From Berberis thunbergii (Eukaryota > Streptophyta > Magnoliopsida > Ranunculales > Berberidaceae), in assembly GCA_003290165.1 (NCBI GenBank), contig QNQO01000823.1, positions 1 through 64,000 on the forward strand: a stretch of DNA of 64,000 nt. The letters run 5' to 3'. Positions 34,642 through 46,454 of this stretch are shown here, one piece after another; positions within the stretch are counted from its first letter, which is position 1; each line of letters opens with the position of its first letter. The notes beneath the pieces were generated by a model that saw only the letters and a list, made by a program, of their open reading frames with translations, made no database searches and was not told the DNA's origin. The translations under genes and the position numbers were made by a program.

Positions 34642-37600
34642 ATGGCTGGCAAGGGTGCATCGACAAGTAATGTGGCAAGAATTGAAGCCATAGAAGAAAG
34701 CATTGTAAAGGTTCAAGAACAAGTGGAATCGTTGAGGGAGATATTCAAGAAATGCTCAAGATGATGAAGAATCAACAAGAATCCCTAAAACCAGTATCCA
34801 CAGCAGATAAAGATCAGATGCATCCAACAAATGTAGAAGCACAAAGTTTGAACGGAGGAGTCTCTTCCTCTCAAGGTTATCAGTATGATAGGAGACCTAG
34901 AAGGTTAGAGATGTCTACCTTTGAAGGATCAAATCCAGATGGATGGATTCTCAAGGCTGAAAGATTTTTCTCCTTACAGAGATACAGTAATGAGGAGAAA
35001 ATGGAAGCAGCGGTTATCTCTTTCGAAGGTGATGCTTTGTTGTGGTATCAATGGGAGAGTAAACGAAGGCCAATCTTTTGTTGGGAGGAATTGAAGGGTT
35101 TAGTATTGAAACAGTTTAGATCGATGCAAGAAGGATCACTTTGCGAACAGTTTCTTGCACTACGACAAGAAGGATCGATAGCTGATTACCGTCGAGATTT
35201 CGTTTCGCTAGCTGCACCATTGGAGACTGTCACAGAGGAAGTCTACCTTAGCAAATTCATAAATGGATTGAAACCCTCCATTAGAGCTGAGGTGAGGATG
35301 CTTGATCCTGGACATCTGGGTCGGGCCATGGACCTTGCCCAACGGGTTGAAGAGAAACAAAGGGTAATGGGCTTCACCAGATCAGGTTTTCAAAGTTTCA
35401 ATAACCGGCCCATGACTGGCCCAAAGCCCTTTACAACCGGTTCACCTGGTCAATTACAACAAAACTCTTCCAGAGATTTTTCACACAAACAGTTCAGATC
35501 TCATCCCTATTCGCATTCTTCCAGAGAACAAGAGAGAAATGGAGGCTACAAGAAAGAAACTCGTCGATTCTCAGATGCAGAGTACCAGGACAAGCGAGCG
35601 AAGGGGTTATGTTTCAAGTGTGACGAGAAGTACTCACCGGGTCATTTGTGCAAAAGAAAAGAGGTGAGTGTCCTTATTGCTCAAGCTGATAGCGACGAGG
35701 ATGAAGAAGGGGATCTACATGGTGATGAAAATAAAGAGGTAGAGTCGATCGAAATGAATCAGATCATTGAGGTTTCCCTTAGTTCTGTCATGGGGCTGAC
35801 CAACCCAAATACTATGAAGATGGAAGGCGAAATTGAAGATCAGACAGTGGTGGTGTTGATTGATAGTGGAGCAACGCATAACTTCATTTCACAGAAGTTA
35901 GTCGACAAGGTGATGTTACCTGTTACAGCGACAGGGGTTTACGGTGTCACAATGGGGTCAGGGGATTCGGTTCAGGGGAGTGGTGTATGTAAAGGGGTGA
36001 AATTGATGTTGCAAGGCGTGGAGATTGTAGAAGATTTTCTTCCCTTGGGGTTGGGAAGCTCGGATGTGATTATGGGTATACAGTGGTTAGAGACGTTGGG
36101 AACAACTTCTATAAATTGGAAGGATCAAATCCTTCGATTTAGGGCTGGCTTAGATACCATTACTCTCAAAGGGAATCCAACCTTGGGAAGAAGTTTGGTC
36201 TCCTTGAAAACTATGATACGGGAAATGAAGCACGAGGGTCACGGTTTTCTTGTTGAGTTGGGCAGTATGGAAGGACATGGGAATGATCATTCTTCGTCTA
36301 CAGATAGTTCAATTATGCCTGTAGGAGTATTAGAGGTAATACAAAAGTACTCTATGGTTTTTCAATTACCATCTGGATTACCTCCCCGTCGAGATTTCGA
36401 GCACGCAATTACATTGCAAGAAGGGTCCAATCCGATTAATGTCCGAACATATCGTTACCCTCAAAGTCAGAAGAATGAAATAGAGAAGCTGATTGATGAG
36501 ATGCTAGAAGCAGGAATTGTGCGACCCAGTGTGAGCCCCTTTTCAAGCCCTGTTTTGTTGGTCAAGAAGAAGGATGGGGGATGGCGATTCTGCGTGGATT
36601 ATCGAGCTCTCAACAAACAAACGGTACCTGATCGGTTCCCTATTCCGATTATTGAAGAATTATTGGATGAGCTTCATGGATCGGTGATTTTTTTCGAAAA
36701 TAGACCTCAAGTCAGGTTACCATCAGATTCGATTAAGAGAAGGCGAAGAACCAAAGACGGCTTTCCGAACTCACGAGGGGCATTACGAGTTTTTGGTGAT
36801 GCCATTCGGCCTTACGAATGCTCCTGCGACATTTCAGGCTTTAGTGAACTTGATATTTCGGCCTTATCTACGTAAGTTTGTTTTGGTTTTTTTCGATGAC
36901 ATTTTGGTATACAGTAAGGGAGTCACAGAGCACATTCAGCATCTTGAAGTGGTATTGGAGATTTTACTAGCACAGCAATTGTATGCAAATCAGAAAAAGT
37001 GCGAATTTGGAAGCTCGAGGCTATGTTATTTGGGACACATCATATCTGAGGATGGGGTTTCGGTTGACCAATCAAAAATTCAGGCTATGTTGGCATGGCC
37101 TTCATCCAGGAATATTACGGAATTAAGGGGATTTTTGGGTCTTACGGGTTACTACCGTAAGTTCATCAAGGAATATAGTCAGGTTGCTTGGCCCTTGACC
37201 TCTCAGTTGAAGAAAGATAGCTTCGCATGGAATGAGGAGGCCGAGTTATCGTTCCAACAGTTGAAGCGCATCATGACGGAGGCCCCAGTATTGGCAAATG
37301 CCGGATTTTTCCGAAGAATTTATAGTTGAGACCGATGCTTCGGGATTTGCAGTGGGAGCAGTGTTGATGCAGTCCAACCGACCGATAGCATTTTTTAGTC
37401 AAGGTTTTGGGTCCAAGGGCAAGACTTAAACCCATTTATGAGCGAGAACTCATGGCAATTGTGTTGTCAGTGACGAAGTGGCGCGCATACTTGTTAGGCC
37501 GTAAATTCATCATCCGAACGGATCAGAAGAGTTTAAAATTCTTGATGGAGCAACGGGTTATTGGGCCGGAATACCAAAGATGGGTGAGTAAGCTTCTGGG

Positions 37601-39233
37601 CTATCAATTTGAAATTCAGTATAAGGTTGGAGCATCGAACAAAGCGGCTGATGCCTTGTCCAGAATATCGCTACCACCTTCATGTTCCCAAATCATCTTA
37701 CCTACTTGGCGAGATTGGGCAGTGTTGAAGTCTGAAATTGAGGCTGATTCTTCAATTGCTGACATCAAGAAATCAGTTTTGGATGGTTCGGGTCACCCTG
37801 GATTCACAATTATCAATGACATCCTGCATTATAAAAACAGGTTAGTAATTTCTCCAAACTCATATCTGATTCCTACCCTCTTTTATGAGTTCCATACTTC
37901 TTCTGTGGGGGGTCATTCCGGAGAAACTAAGACATATCAGAGAGTTGCTAAAGAAATTTACTGGGTGGGATTGAAGGAGGCCATCAGAAAATTGGTTAGT
38001 GAATGTGACGTGTGCCAACGCAATAAAACCATGGCTACCAGCCCAGCTGGACTTCTTCAGCCGATTCCTCTTCCTACACAGGTTTGGGATGAGATTGCGA
38101 TGGACATTATAGAAGGTTTACCTATTTCGGGTATGATGGACACGATTTTGGTGGTGGTGGATCGGCTCAGTAAGTACGCGCACTTCATTGGGTTGAAACA
38201 CACATTCACTGCCAAACGAATAGCTGTGGTATTCAGTAAGGAGGTTGTCAGACTTCATGGTATGCCATTGTCCATTATCTCAGACAGAGACTGCATTTTC
38301 CTTAGCCACTTTTGGAGTGAATTGTTTCGGGTTCAGGGCACACATTCGAAACACAGTACGGCCTATCATCCACAAACAGACGGTCAGTCTGAGGTCGTAA
38401 ATCGCTGCCTGGAGACCTACTTGCGGTGCTTCACTTCTGCGAAACCCAATTTATGGTCTAAATGGCTTCCGTGGGCAGAGTGTTGGTATAATACTTCTCA
38501 TCATTCGGCCACGGGTTTTACTCCTTTCAAAATTTTATATGGTAGAGATCCTCCTGCTCTGCTGCATTATAATACAGGGAGGACGGCTGTGTCTTCTGTG
38601 GAGCTAATACTATCAGCCAGGGATGAAATTCTGGAGTGTCTACGGGAAAATTTATTGTGCGCTCAACAACGCATGAAGTGGTTTGCTGATAAGTCTCGGC
38701 GTGAGGAGGTTTTTGAAGTAGGAGATAAAGTGTTTCTGAAAATCAGACCTTATAGACAGAGGTCACTGGTTCAGCGCCATAATCAGAAGCTTTCTCCCAG
38801 ATTTTATGGGCCTTTTGAAGTGTTGGCTAAGATTGGTGCGGTTGCTTATCGGCTAGCTCTGCCTTCTTCTTCTAAGATTCATGATGTTTTTCACGTATCT
38901 CAGCTCAGACGGGCCAAAGGATCTTGTTCGGTTAGTTCTTCCCTTCCTTCCCAATTAACTAATGACATGGAGTTAATGGTTCAGCCTGAGAGTCTGTTAG
39001 ATGTCCGACATGCTGTTAAGGGGAACTCGGAGAAAGTGGAAGTCTTAATAAAGTGGCAGGCATTACCTGCTTATGAAGCTACTTGGGAAGATTTTGATTT
39101 GCTTGCTCAACAGTTTCCTTCATTTCACCTTGAGGACAAGGTGCGTTATTGGCGCGGGGGTATTGATAGGCCCCCTATTCGATTTACTTATACTAGGAGG
39201 AAACATGCCAATGGGAAACAGCACGGGGACTGA
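34642..39233 (+). pseudogene. gag-pol of gypsy element 2, frameshifted
   Basis: Reads from ATG 34642. The domain order is gag, zinc knuckle (CFKCDEKYSPGHLC), protease (VLIDSGATHNFIS), RT ([30 protein letters not shown]), RNase H, integrase zinc finger (HSGETK...CDVCQRNK), integrase core (SDRDCIF, YHPQTDGQSE) and a chromodomain-like end (VLIKWQALPAYEATWEDFD). Single-base frame changes are needed near 34735, 36690, 37300 and 37405, so no polyprotein can be made. The stop at 39233 lies 70 bp inside the 3' LTR. Confidence 0.9.
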
Positions 39234-39870
39234 CTGCCAGAAATGCAAGCATTATCACACGAATAATAGTAGTGCAAGTTATTGCTGTTATTACTGATGA
39301 ATGCAAGTGAATGCTGCTATTACTGAAGTAATGCTATTACTGAGATATGCAAGTGGATGTTGCTACTGAGAAATGCTGATGGGGACCAAGTGCTGCTGCT
39401 ACTGAGAAATGCTGATGGGGACCAAGTGCTATGACTGAATACAATAAAATGTTGTAACAGAATAATATGGGAAGTAGGGACTATAAATAGAAATAGAATA
39501 TAAGAGAGAAAGGTGATTTTCATTGATTTGTAATCTCATTGTACAGATAGCATTAGCTGTCTAGGAGTTCTGGAGCTTCTCGAATAGCTCTACAAGGAGA
39601 TTGGCACTCTCTAAGCTGCTATGTACATTGTTTGATATCCTACTTCTATCTTTCTAATACAATATCCTCTTTTCATTTGCTTCACTCCTCTGTCTTCCAT
39701 ATCTGCTACTTCTAATTTGTCTGTTCCAATATCATTTCATTGTCTACCATTGTAAATCACCAACTGACAGTATATGATCTCTGAAGCCTAGTGCTGATTT
39801 TGATCAGTTGAAATTGCATCCAAGCTCTGAATCTACAAACAAGAATCAAAATAAAGATCAGTTCTTATCA
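39164..39870 (+). repeat. 3' LTR of gypsy element 2
   Basis: Starts TGATAGGCCCCC within the pol frame and ends TTATCA. Compared with the 5' LTR it has an extra GCTGCTACTGAGAAATGCTG block and lacks one GATGAATGCAAG unit. Confidence 0.9.
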
Positions 39871-40224
39871 AAATTAACTTTTTTTTTTTTTTTTTTGTCA
39901 AAACATGGTCACCAAATACATCAAATGAATTGCACTTCAATTCTAGACTTGTTGGGGAAAGTAGAATTGCAACTCACTTGTTATTGCCCCCTAAACTCAA
40001 TGATCGATGGAGGTAGGTAATAAAAGGGTGCAAAGCATTGTGGAAGACGATGACTTGAGAGACTTATCAGTAAGGAAATCGAGTGAGATAGGCGACGTAG
40101 GAGTCAGATCTGGTTTGGTTTGGTTTGGCTTGGCAATGAAGAGCAAATCGAGTGAGATCGAAGAGGAAGAGCAAGGATCGCAGAGGAAAAGCAGAGAAGG
40201 ATATGAAGAACAACACAGATCCTT

Positions 40225-40480
40225 CTCCTTGTCAACAAACCCTTGAACTGGAGCAACAACAGATCGAGAGGAAGACGAATTGTTTTTTGTCAACAAACCC
40301 TTGAACTGGAGCAACAACAGATCGAGAGGAAGACGAATTGTTGAGATCGAAGGAAGACGAAATTGTTTTTGTCAACAAGCCCTTGAACTGGAGCAACAGA
40401 TCGAGAGGAAGACGAATTGTTTTTGTCAACAAACCCTTGAACTGGAGCAACAACAGATCGAGAGGAAGACCCGTGAATTG
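40225..40480 (-). repeat. Minisatellite, unit about 57 bp
   Basis: Four or five units share CAACAAACCCTTGAACTGG, AGCAACAACAGATCGAGAGG and AAGACGAATTGTTTTT, with small indels. They lie close inside the right PIF terminus, possibly in its 5' subterminal or first-exon region. Confidence 0.85.
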
Positions 40481-40642
40481 TTTTCGCAATATGAGTGAGG
40501 CGTCTGATTCCCACCATTGGTGGGAATCTATGACACGTGATGGCATCCCATGCCCACCTCTAACATCCCAAACAAACACTCAAAATGTTATTCCAAGTGG
40601 GAATAAATTCCCATGAAATATGTGCAACCAAACACACCCTAA

Positions 40643-42165
40643 GAGTATCGAGAACAATAACATTACATAATATAACTTTCATCCATGATACTTTGGCTGA
40701 AAAATGGCTTATTCAATTGTCAGAACTTTTTCCATGAGATCACACAGTTAGGCTCTACCTATCAGGGTCTCTATGCTGGTGACTACAACTGCAAAATCTT
40801 TTAGAGGATCCTAAGGTTCCAAACCAACATCAATGAGGTTTTCATCTGTTTTTCCTTTTGAAATCCTCGGAAAACTTGTCAGATCAAAGTTGGCTGTTGG
40901 ATTCCATTTTGGATTCCATTGCAGACCATGCTTTGGAGTTTCTAAACCCCACCATAAGAAAACTTCTCTTTCTGGTTCCCCACTCACTAAACATATTAAA
41001 TACAATTATCATTTCAAAGACATGGACAAGAGAATTTTTACTGTACTTATCTTCTAAATCCTTTTGACTTTGGACAAAAGGTCCCATAATTTTAAAATCT
41101 CTCATTTGTAAAGAGTTTGACAGAAATTAAAGATACCTAAAAAAAGCAGTATACTGAATTTGTGATCCAAAGCAAAAAATTTCAAGTTCGCACGTGTATT
41201 TGCATTTGCGTGGATATGGACTGATCCCACTTGATATTCCATATAGGCTACAACGACAATGGTAATCAAATGAACTGATCATACATGAAAGAATCTAACT
41301 TGAACTGATTCATCAGAGTGTACTGATAACGTGTGTACCTTAACATGCTATCCATGACATACCTCCAGCTTTCGTAGTTTTCAGCAAGTGGAGCAGATCA
41401 TCCCTCTCAAACTGATGCACATAGAACAGTGCAAGGCATTTAGGCTTCTTGCTTGGTAACCCTCAATATCAGCTGCTTAATCAGAAGATCTGAAAAACAT
41501 GAGCTCACCTTCTGCAAAGAAAAATAAAAGACATCTAGATTTGTGCTAGAAGAGGATCATTTACGGAACCATTGTTTTCCGTTCAAACCATTCAACATGT
41601 ACATCTGACTTGTAGTCCATATGGCTTATTTTGGTAACCATAGTATTCCTCTAAAATAGAAAAACAACAAAAAAACAGACTTGAACGCATTACTCTGAAG
41701 AGATGTTACATCACAGGCTTCATGTTTTATAACAATCCTACAAAATCTTATGTAAAAAACCTAACTTACGAATACAATCAGGGAGAATCCCATATTGAAT
41801 TGTATCACTTCTAAAACATAGCGTACAGACTGATCAAATCAAATCAAAACAATTGAACTCGCATAAGCAGAGATTTATTTGGAGCCATCTGGTGCCCTAT
41901 GTAATGTGTGTTGATACAGTAAATCACTCTTTGTTTTAGCTCGCAAAAGACACATGGAGCCATCTTCCTGCCTGTGTTAGAGATATACCTGAATCATGGT
42001 TGCTTTGGAAGCACATGAATCTCATCTTCTAAAATATACCAAGTCTACTAGAAAATTAAGAATAACCTTCCCTGAAAACTGCTGATGATCAAATAAAACC
42101 AATACATAATAATACATTCGCCATGTGATCTCTGAAGTTCATAAACCATTCTACAAGTATGAGAA
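40643..42165. other. Downstream flank of the cis-prenyltransferase
   Basis: No confident gene. It probably contains the 3' UTR of the minus-strand prenyltransferase near 42100. A possible exon-like segment at about 41380-41500 was not identified. Confidence 0.35.
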
Positions 42166-43044
42166 TCAGACAACCTTCTTCTTCTTCTTCTCTAAATAAG
42201 GTTGGATGCGCTGGTAATTCAATACACCCCAAACCAAATGCCAAAATGAGATATCTGGCCAGTAAGCAACAGGAAAGTAGAGATAGCTATATGTAGTCTG
42301 CCAAAGGAGAAAATTACTCAAGCGAGTTTCACCCGATGTGCGAACTAATATGTCAGGATCAGGTGCTACAGTCATGTACATGTACCTCTCAATATCCACC
42401 AACTTAATATTATATTCTTGGTCATTTTCCTCCACATCAACTACCCCACTTACACCATCACGAAAATCATTCCAATTGAACCGTTGAATTTCATTCTTTT
42501 TTTCATTACAACACTCCTCAACAGCATGCACAATCTCATTAGTAGAAGTATATGCGACACAAACCAATAAAACAGCCTTGTCATTGTTAGCGGTTGCTGC
42601 CATTGCTTTCTCCGCTGCCACCCTAACAGGCTCATGCAAAAGCTTCAAATTCCCAATAAAATGAATTCTAATTCCAAAACTGTGAACAAGACTCTCTTCC
42701 TTCATCAACTCCTCAATCTTCTCCTGCATTAGATCCATCACACTTTGAACTTCATCAGGTTTTCTCTTAAAATTATCAATGCTAAACGCATAGACCGTAA
42801 CATACTTCACTCCCAACTCGTAGCAATACTTGAGCATCGACATGAGAGCTGTGAATCCAAGTCTGTGACCTACCCCTTGTTCCAGGTTGCAACTACGCGC
42901 ATATCTCCGGTTTCCATCCATGATGAAGGCAATGTGATTTGGAATTGGACCTACTGATAATACCCGAAAGGCAAACTTCCTTAATACACTTAACACAGTT
43001 TCTTTATCAAAACATTTCCACCACGAACCCCTTGAAACTTCCAT
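42166..43044 (-). CDS. cis-prenyltransferase (dehydrodolichyl diphosphate synthase family)
   Basis: An intact 292-codon frame without introns. It condenses isopentenyl diphosphate onto an allylic primer to make cis-polyprenyl diphosphates, as in dolichol synthesis. Conserved regions are present: IAFIMDGNRRYAR (catalytic Asp about residue 43), GHRLGF, YVTVYAFSIDNFKR, and DPDILVRTSGETRLSNFLLW with the Arg and Ser that bind diphosphate. The C-terminus ends in a Lys-rich KKKKKVV encoded by a CTT repeat. No clear plastid transit peptide is seen; the short N-terminus and overall sequence resemble ER-type enzymes, and from memory At2g17570. Length is normal for the family. Confidence 0.92.
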   Translation of the reverse strand: MEVSRGSWWKCFDKETVLSVLRKFAFRVLSVGPIPNHIAFIMDGNRRYARSCNLEQGVGHRLGFTALMSMLKYCYELGVKYVTVYAFSIDNFKRKPDEVQSVMDLMQEKIEELMKEESLVHSFGIRIHFIGNLKLLHEPVRVAAEKAMAATANNDKAVLLVCVAYTSTNEIVHAVEECCNEKKNEIQRFNWNDFRDGVSGVVDVEENDQEYNIKLVDIERYMYMTVAPDPDILVRTSGETRLSNFLLWQTTYSYLYFPVAYWPDISFWHLVWGVLNYQRIQPYLEKKKKKVV

Positions 43045-44014
43045 CTCTAATCCTAAGCTATTGGTCCAATGAAATCACCTGTTATTGCAGAAGTGAAAAT
43101 TCAATAAGCAATTAACCAAAAAAAAAAAAAGATTAATACAAGGAGATACCATATACTCTCCATCTGAAGAAGATGAAATCAACATAACACCAGTTTTGTT
43201 TACATAGCTAGAGATTTCAAAATGTCTCAAAATTTTGTGGAGGTGATCTCCTAAAGATGTAAACCATACCCACAAAAACTTATCAAATTATACAATTTCT
43301 AAGACTATCAACAATAACCAAGTTCACCGTGAAAATGAATTTTACGAAAAAGTTCAACTTATACATTGAGCTATTTTTTGTGGTTGTGCTCCAACTATTG
43401 TGGAGATCACCTCCACGAAATTGGAGGTGATTTCGAAAACTTTAGTTAAGTAAACCATTGGGAGTGAGGTATGTTGATCGCTCTCCGATTTTGAAAGTGA
43501 ACAATTGAAAAGAGTGTAAATCAAATCAGTATAGACACAGTTTAGTGAAGGGGCATAAGAAACAGAAAGCTAAATAGGCATTTCATCAACCAAGTGATGT
43601 GCAATTTACCTGATTGAGTAATGAAGACTATGTCAGCAATACAAAACAGAGTTAATTTGTGGGATTAGTACCGAACGAATGATTCTGAGACTTTCCAACA
43701 CAAGACCCACAACCCCAAACCCAACCAAGATCGGATGGATCACTTTTTAGTGTTTTTTGCTGAACCCCTCGATCTCTTTCACACTATTGGCATTCTCTGG
43801 AAAGCAGCGAGTAGCGGAGTGTTTTCCCTTTAACAATTCTCTATTGGTTTGTGGGGGTTGTGGGAGATTTTTTTTTGTAACTTTCAATCAGCAGGGCTAA
43901 TTTTGACAGGAGGTCTGTAATGAGGTCTGTAATGGTGGGGTTTGCTTAAAAAAAATAGTCTTTAATTAACTGGTTATTGAGAGCCCACTGACTTAACTAT
44001 AGATAATTTGATAC
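43045..44014. other. Upstream flank of the cis-prenyltransferase
   Basis: Probable 5' UTR (possibly with an intron) and promoter on the minus strand. A short inverted repeat GGAGATCACCTCCA...TGGAGGTGATTTC lies at about 43400-43434. Confidence 0.35.
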
Positions 44015-44016
44015 AG

Positions 44017-46430
44017 TGAAGACTGCACCTAAATAACATCACTACTTCTACTTATGCATTATTTCTACTGATTGACACCACCAACATTTTACTTTTGAAG
44101 AACACCACCACCTATTGAAGGACGCCATTAATAAAGGGAAAAAAAACCTAACCTTAACCCCTCTTCTTCTCTCTCCCCTTCACCACCACAACCTTGCCAC
44201 CCTCCTCATCCCCTTCACTACCACTACCACTACCTTGCCACTAACAACTCTCATCCTCATCATTATCTTTTCCTTCTTCAATCACACCATACCACCGCCA
44301 CTTCTCCTCCTCCTCCTGCCCTTCACCACCACTTCCTCGCCACCGCCACCACTCATCTTCATTCTTCTTCTTCTTCTTCTTCTTCTTCTTCAATCACACC
44401 ACTTCCAAGCCACAGCCGCCTCTCCTCCTCCTCTCCCTCTTCACCACCACCTCCTCTCATCCCACCTTCTCATATCTTCTTCTTGTTCATTTTTTTTTAC
44501 TTTTTTCTCCTTCGCCCTCATGGAGGTTCCCCACTCGTCGAAACCTCCGCGTGGGCAAAAAATTGTCCTTTGCAGAGGTTCTTGTGAGTGGAGAACCCAC
44601 ACAAACCACCTCTCTGCCTACTCCTCCGAGGTGGTGTTTGTACAATGAAAAGATAAGAGAAGGTGAAGGTGGTGGTGTCTTTTTTCTTCCTTTCATGTGT
44701 TTTTTCCTCTTCTTCTTCTCCTGTCCTATTTTCTTCTTCTTCTTTTTTTATTTTCTTCACAACAAAATGTCGTAAATTAACAAACACAAATGAAATTTTT
44801 TGAAATACTCATTTGAAATCAATCAACAACAACACATTATAAATAAAATCAATAGAAAATTGAGAAAGGGAGGACTATCAACAACCTGAAAGCGTACAAT
44901 CGCTGCAAAAAAAATAATGAAGGAAACATTGTAAATGACAGAAAATGGGCCAATCGCAATGGCCCATGCGAGTATGAGAACCCCCACATGCATGCGCCGC
45001 TGCGATTGGCCCATTTCAATTTCAAACACTGTCATTGACTTTCGACCAACTTTGACGCTCAATTGATACAAATTCTCAAGCTCATCAAAACACAAACGTA
45101 ATACTCTGAGTTACCTAATGAACAAAATTTGAATCACCTAAAAATGTTTTAAAATGAGCAAGTTATGGTCATTTTACTAAAGTCACTCAAATCTATCTGG
45201 TAAATAAAATATGGTGTTGTTCCTGACTTTCAACCAACTTTGATGCTTGATTGAAACCAATTCTCAAGCTCATTAAACACGAAAATTTTAGTACTCTAAG
45301 TTATCTAATGAACAAAATTTGAATCACCTAAAAATGTTTTGAAATAAGCAAATTATGGTCATGGACACAAGTCTTGGTACCCATCTCGCCATGATCATCA
45401 CGGACAAAAATACAATCACCGACCTCAAAAGTAATCAATCTCCATTACTTTGCTTATGTGTGTGTTGGTGTTTGATTTTCTTCTTCATCTGATTTTTCAT
45501 TTCTCTTCTCCTATTTGTATTGAATTGTATGTATGTATGTATGTTTCTAAATTTGGAAATGGGATTTCTACTATCTATTTGTATTTGTTGTTGTTCTGAA
45601 ACCAATTGATTGAGGCATGATGCTTGCTTACCCATGGAATAAATCCAAATTCAAACAATTCATTTGCTCAATATTTGGCTGGGGAAGACGAAGACGAATA
45701 TTAAATCAAAGAAATGGAGCAATTGCAGTCTAAGGTTTCGAGTTCGATGCAAGTAGAAGGGTTTTGGGAGAAATTCTTCAATTTGCGAAGAATATCCCTG
45801 AGAATTCTACATTGGATGAGTCTTTGGATCAGTATGTTGGAAAATTGGGGAAGTTGAGTGTGTGGAGATGCTACATTTGTTGGTTGATGAAGGTCTTGTT
45901 ACAAGTTGGAGGAAAGAGGGAGAAGGAGGAAGGGGAGGGTGGCGAAGGGCTACGAAATAGGAGGGGGGGGGGGGGGGAGGGGGGGAAGAAAGGGAGATTT
46001 TTTTTAACAACTGTTAAATTATTTTCAAGATACGTTTACGATTTAATATGGACTCTACGTTTTTTTTCGACATATGTTTATGATTTCAACTGGACAATAC
46101 GATTTTCTTCGAGATGTGATGTTTTGAGATACAAACTTTTTTTAACAATGGTTGGATTTTTCTCAAGATATGATTGTGATTTCAATTGGGCCTTATAATT
46201 TTCTTTGAAATAAAATGTTTGAGATGCGAAATATTCAATCTCAGTCTTTGATTTATCAATGACATTTTGATAATATAATTTAAAAATACACAGTCAATGC
46301 ACGTTGATTGTTAGTCTCGAAGGTAAGTGTAATACGGAGTAAAGAACGAGGCACATCCCAATTAACTATTCAGTACGAAGGGACATAGCAATTAACCCTT
46401 TAAAATTTGCAAATTTCTCGAAAAGATAAT
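44017..46430 (+). repeat. Large direct repeat, copy A
   Basis: About 2.41 kb, nearly identical to 49910-52300. It starts TGAAGACTGCACCTAAATAA and ends CTCGAAAAGATAAT. It contains low-complexity Pro/Ser-coding (CTT/CCA)n sequence, a 15-bp-arm hairpin (AATGGGCCAATCGCA at 44944, inverted at 45001), two ~165-bp tandem units and a G-run at about 45963. The large open frame 44115-44648 is repeat sequence, not a gene. Confidence 0.9.
45715..45905 (+). pseudogene. PPR-like gene fragment in copy A
   Basis: From ATG 45715 one frame gives MEQLQSKVSSS. A second gives EILQFAKNIPENSTLDESLD and YVGKLG, and a third ECVEMLHLLVDEGLV. Together these resemble, from memory, the N-terminal part of a plant PPR protein of EMB1006 type. 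Frame changes break it and the repeats are absent. The same piece occurs at 51603. Confidence 0.4.
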
Positions 46431-46454
46431 TACGAAGGGACATATCTTTCAAGG

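Larger units (their letters stand above)
33910..39870 (+). mobile_element. Ty3/gypsy chromovirus-like LTR retrotransposon
   Basis: LTRs at 33910-34608 and 39164-39870 run in the same orientation. AAATT at 33905-33909 and 39871-39875 is the 5-bp target duplication. A perfect tRNA-iMet primer site follows the 5' LTR. It encodes gag, protease, RT, RNase H, integrase and a chromodomain-like C-terminus, with several frameshifts. It is inserted within the PIF span, so it is younger than that element. Confidence 0.93.
26715..40639 (-). mobile_element. PIF/Harbinger element with captured genes (composite)
   Basis: Perfect 17-bp terminal inverted repeats GGGTGTGTTTGGTTGCA begin at 26715 and end at 40639. 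TAA at 26712-26714 and 40640-40642 is the 3-bp target duplication typical of this superfamily. The element encodes the two standard proteins, a DDE transposase and a Myb/SANT protein, both on the minus strand. It also holds an ERO1 exon, a sugar-transporter exon, a DC1 gene and a later gypsy insertion. Without the gypsy insert it would be about 8 kb, large for the family. This terminus motif is common, so the two ends could belong to different copies. Confidence 0.6.

Noticed and set aside
41380..41500. Exon-like segment with a GTATGT donor on the minus strand
   Set aside because: Reading frame not recognisable and not in phase with the prenyltransferase.
44115..44648. 177-codon frame (and its twin at 50131-50538)
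   Set aside because: Built from CTT/CCA microsatellite; indels between the two copies shift it, so no coding constraint.
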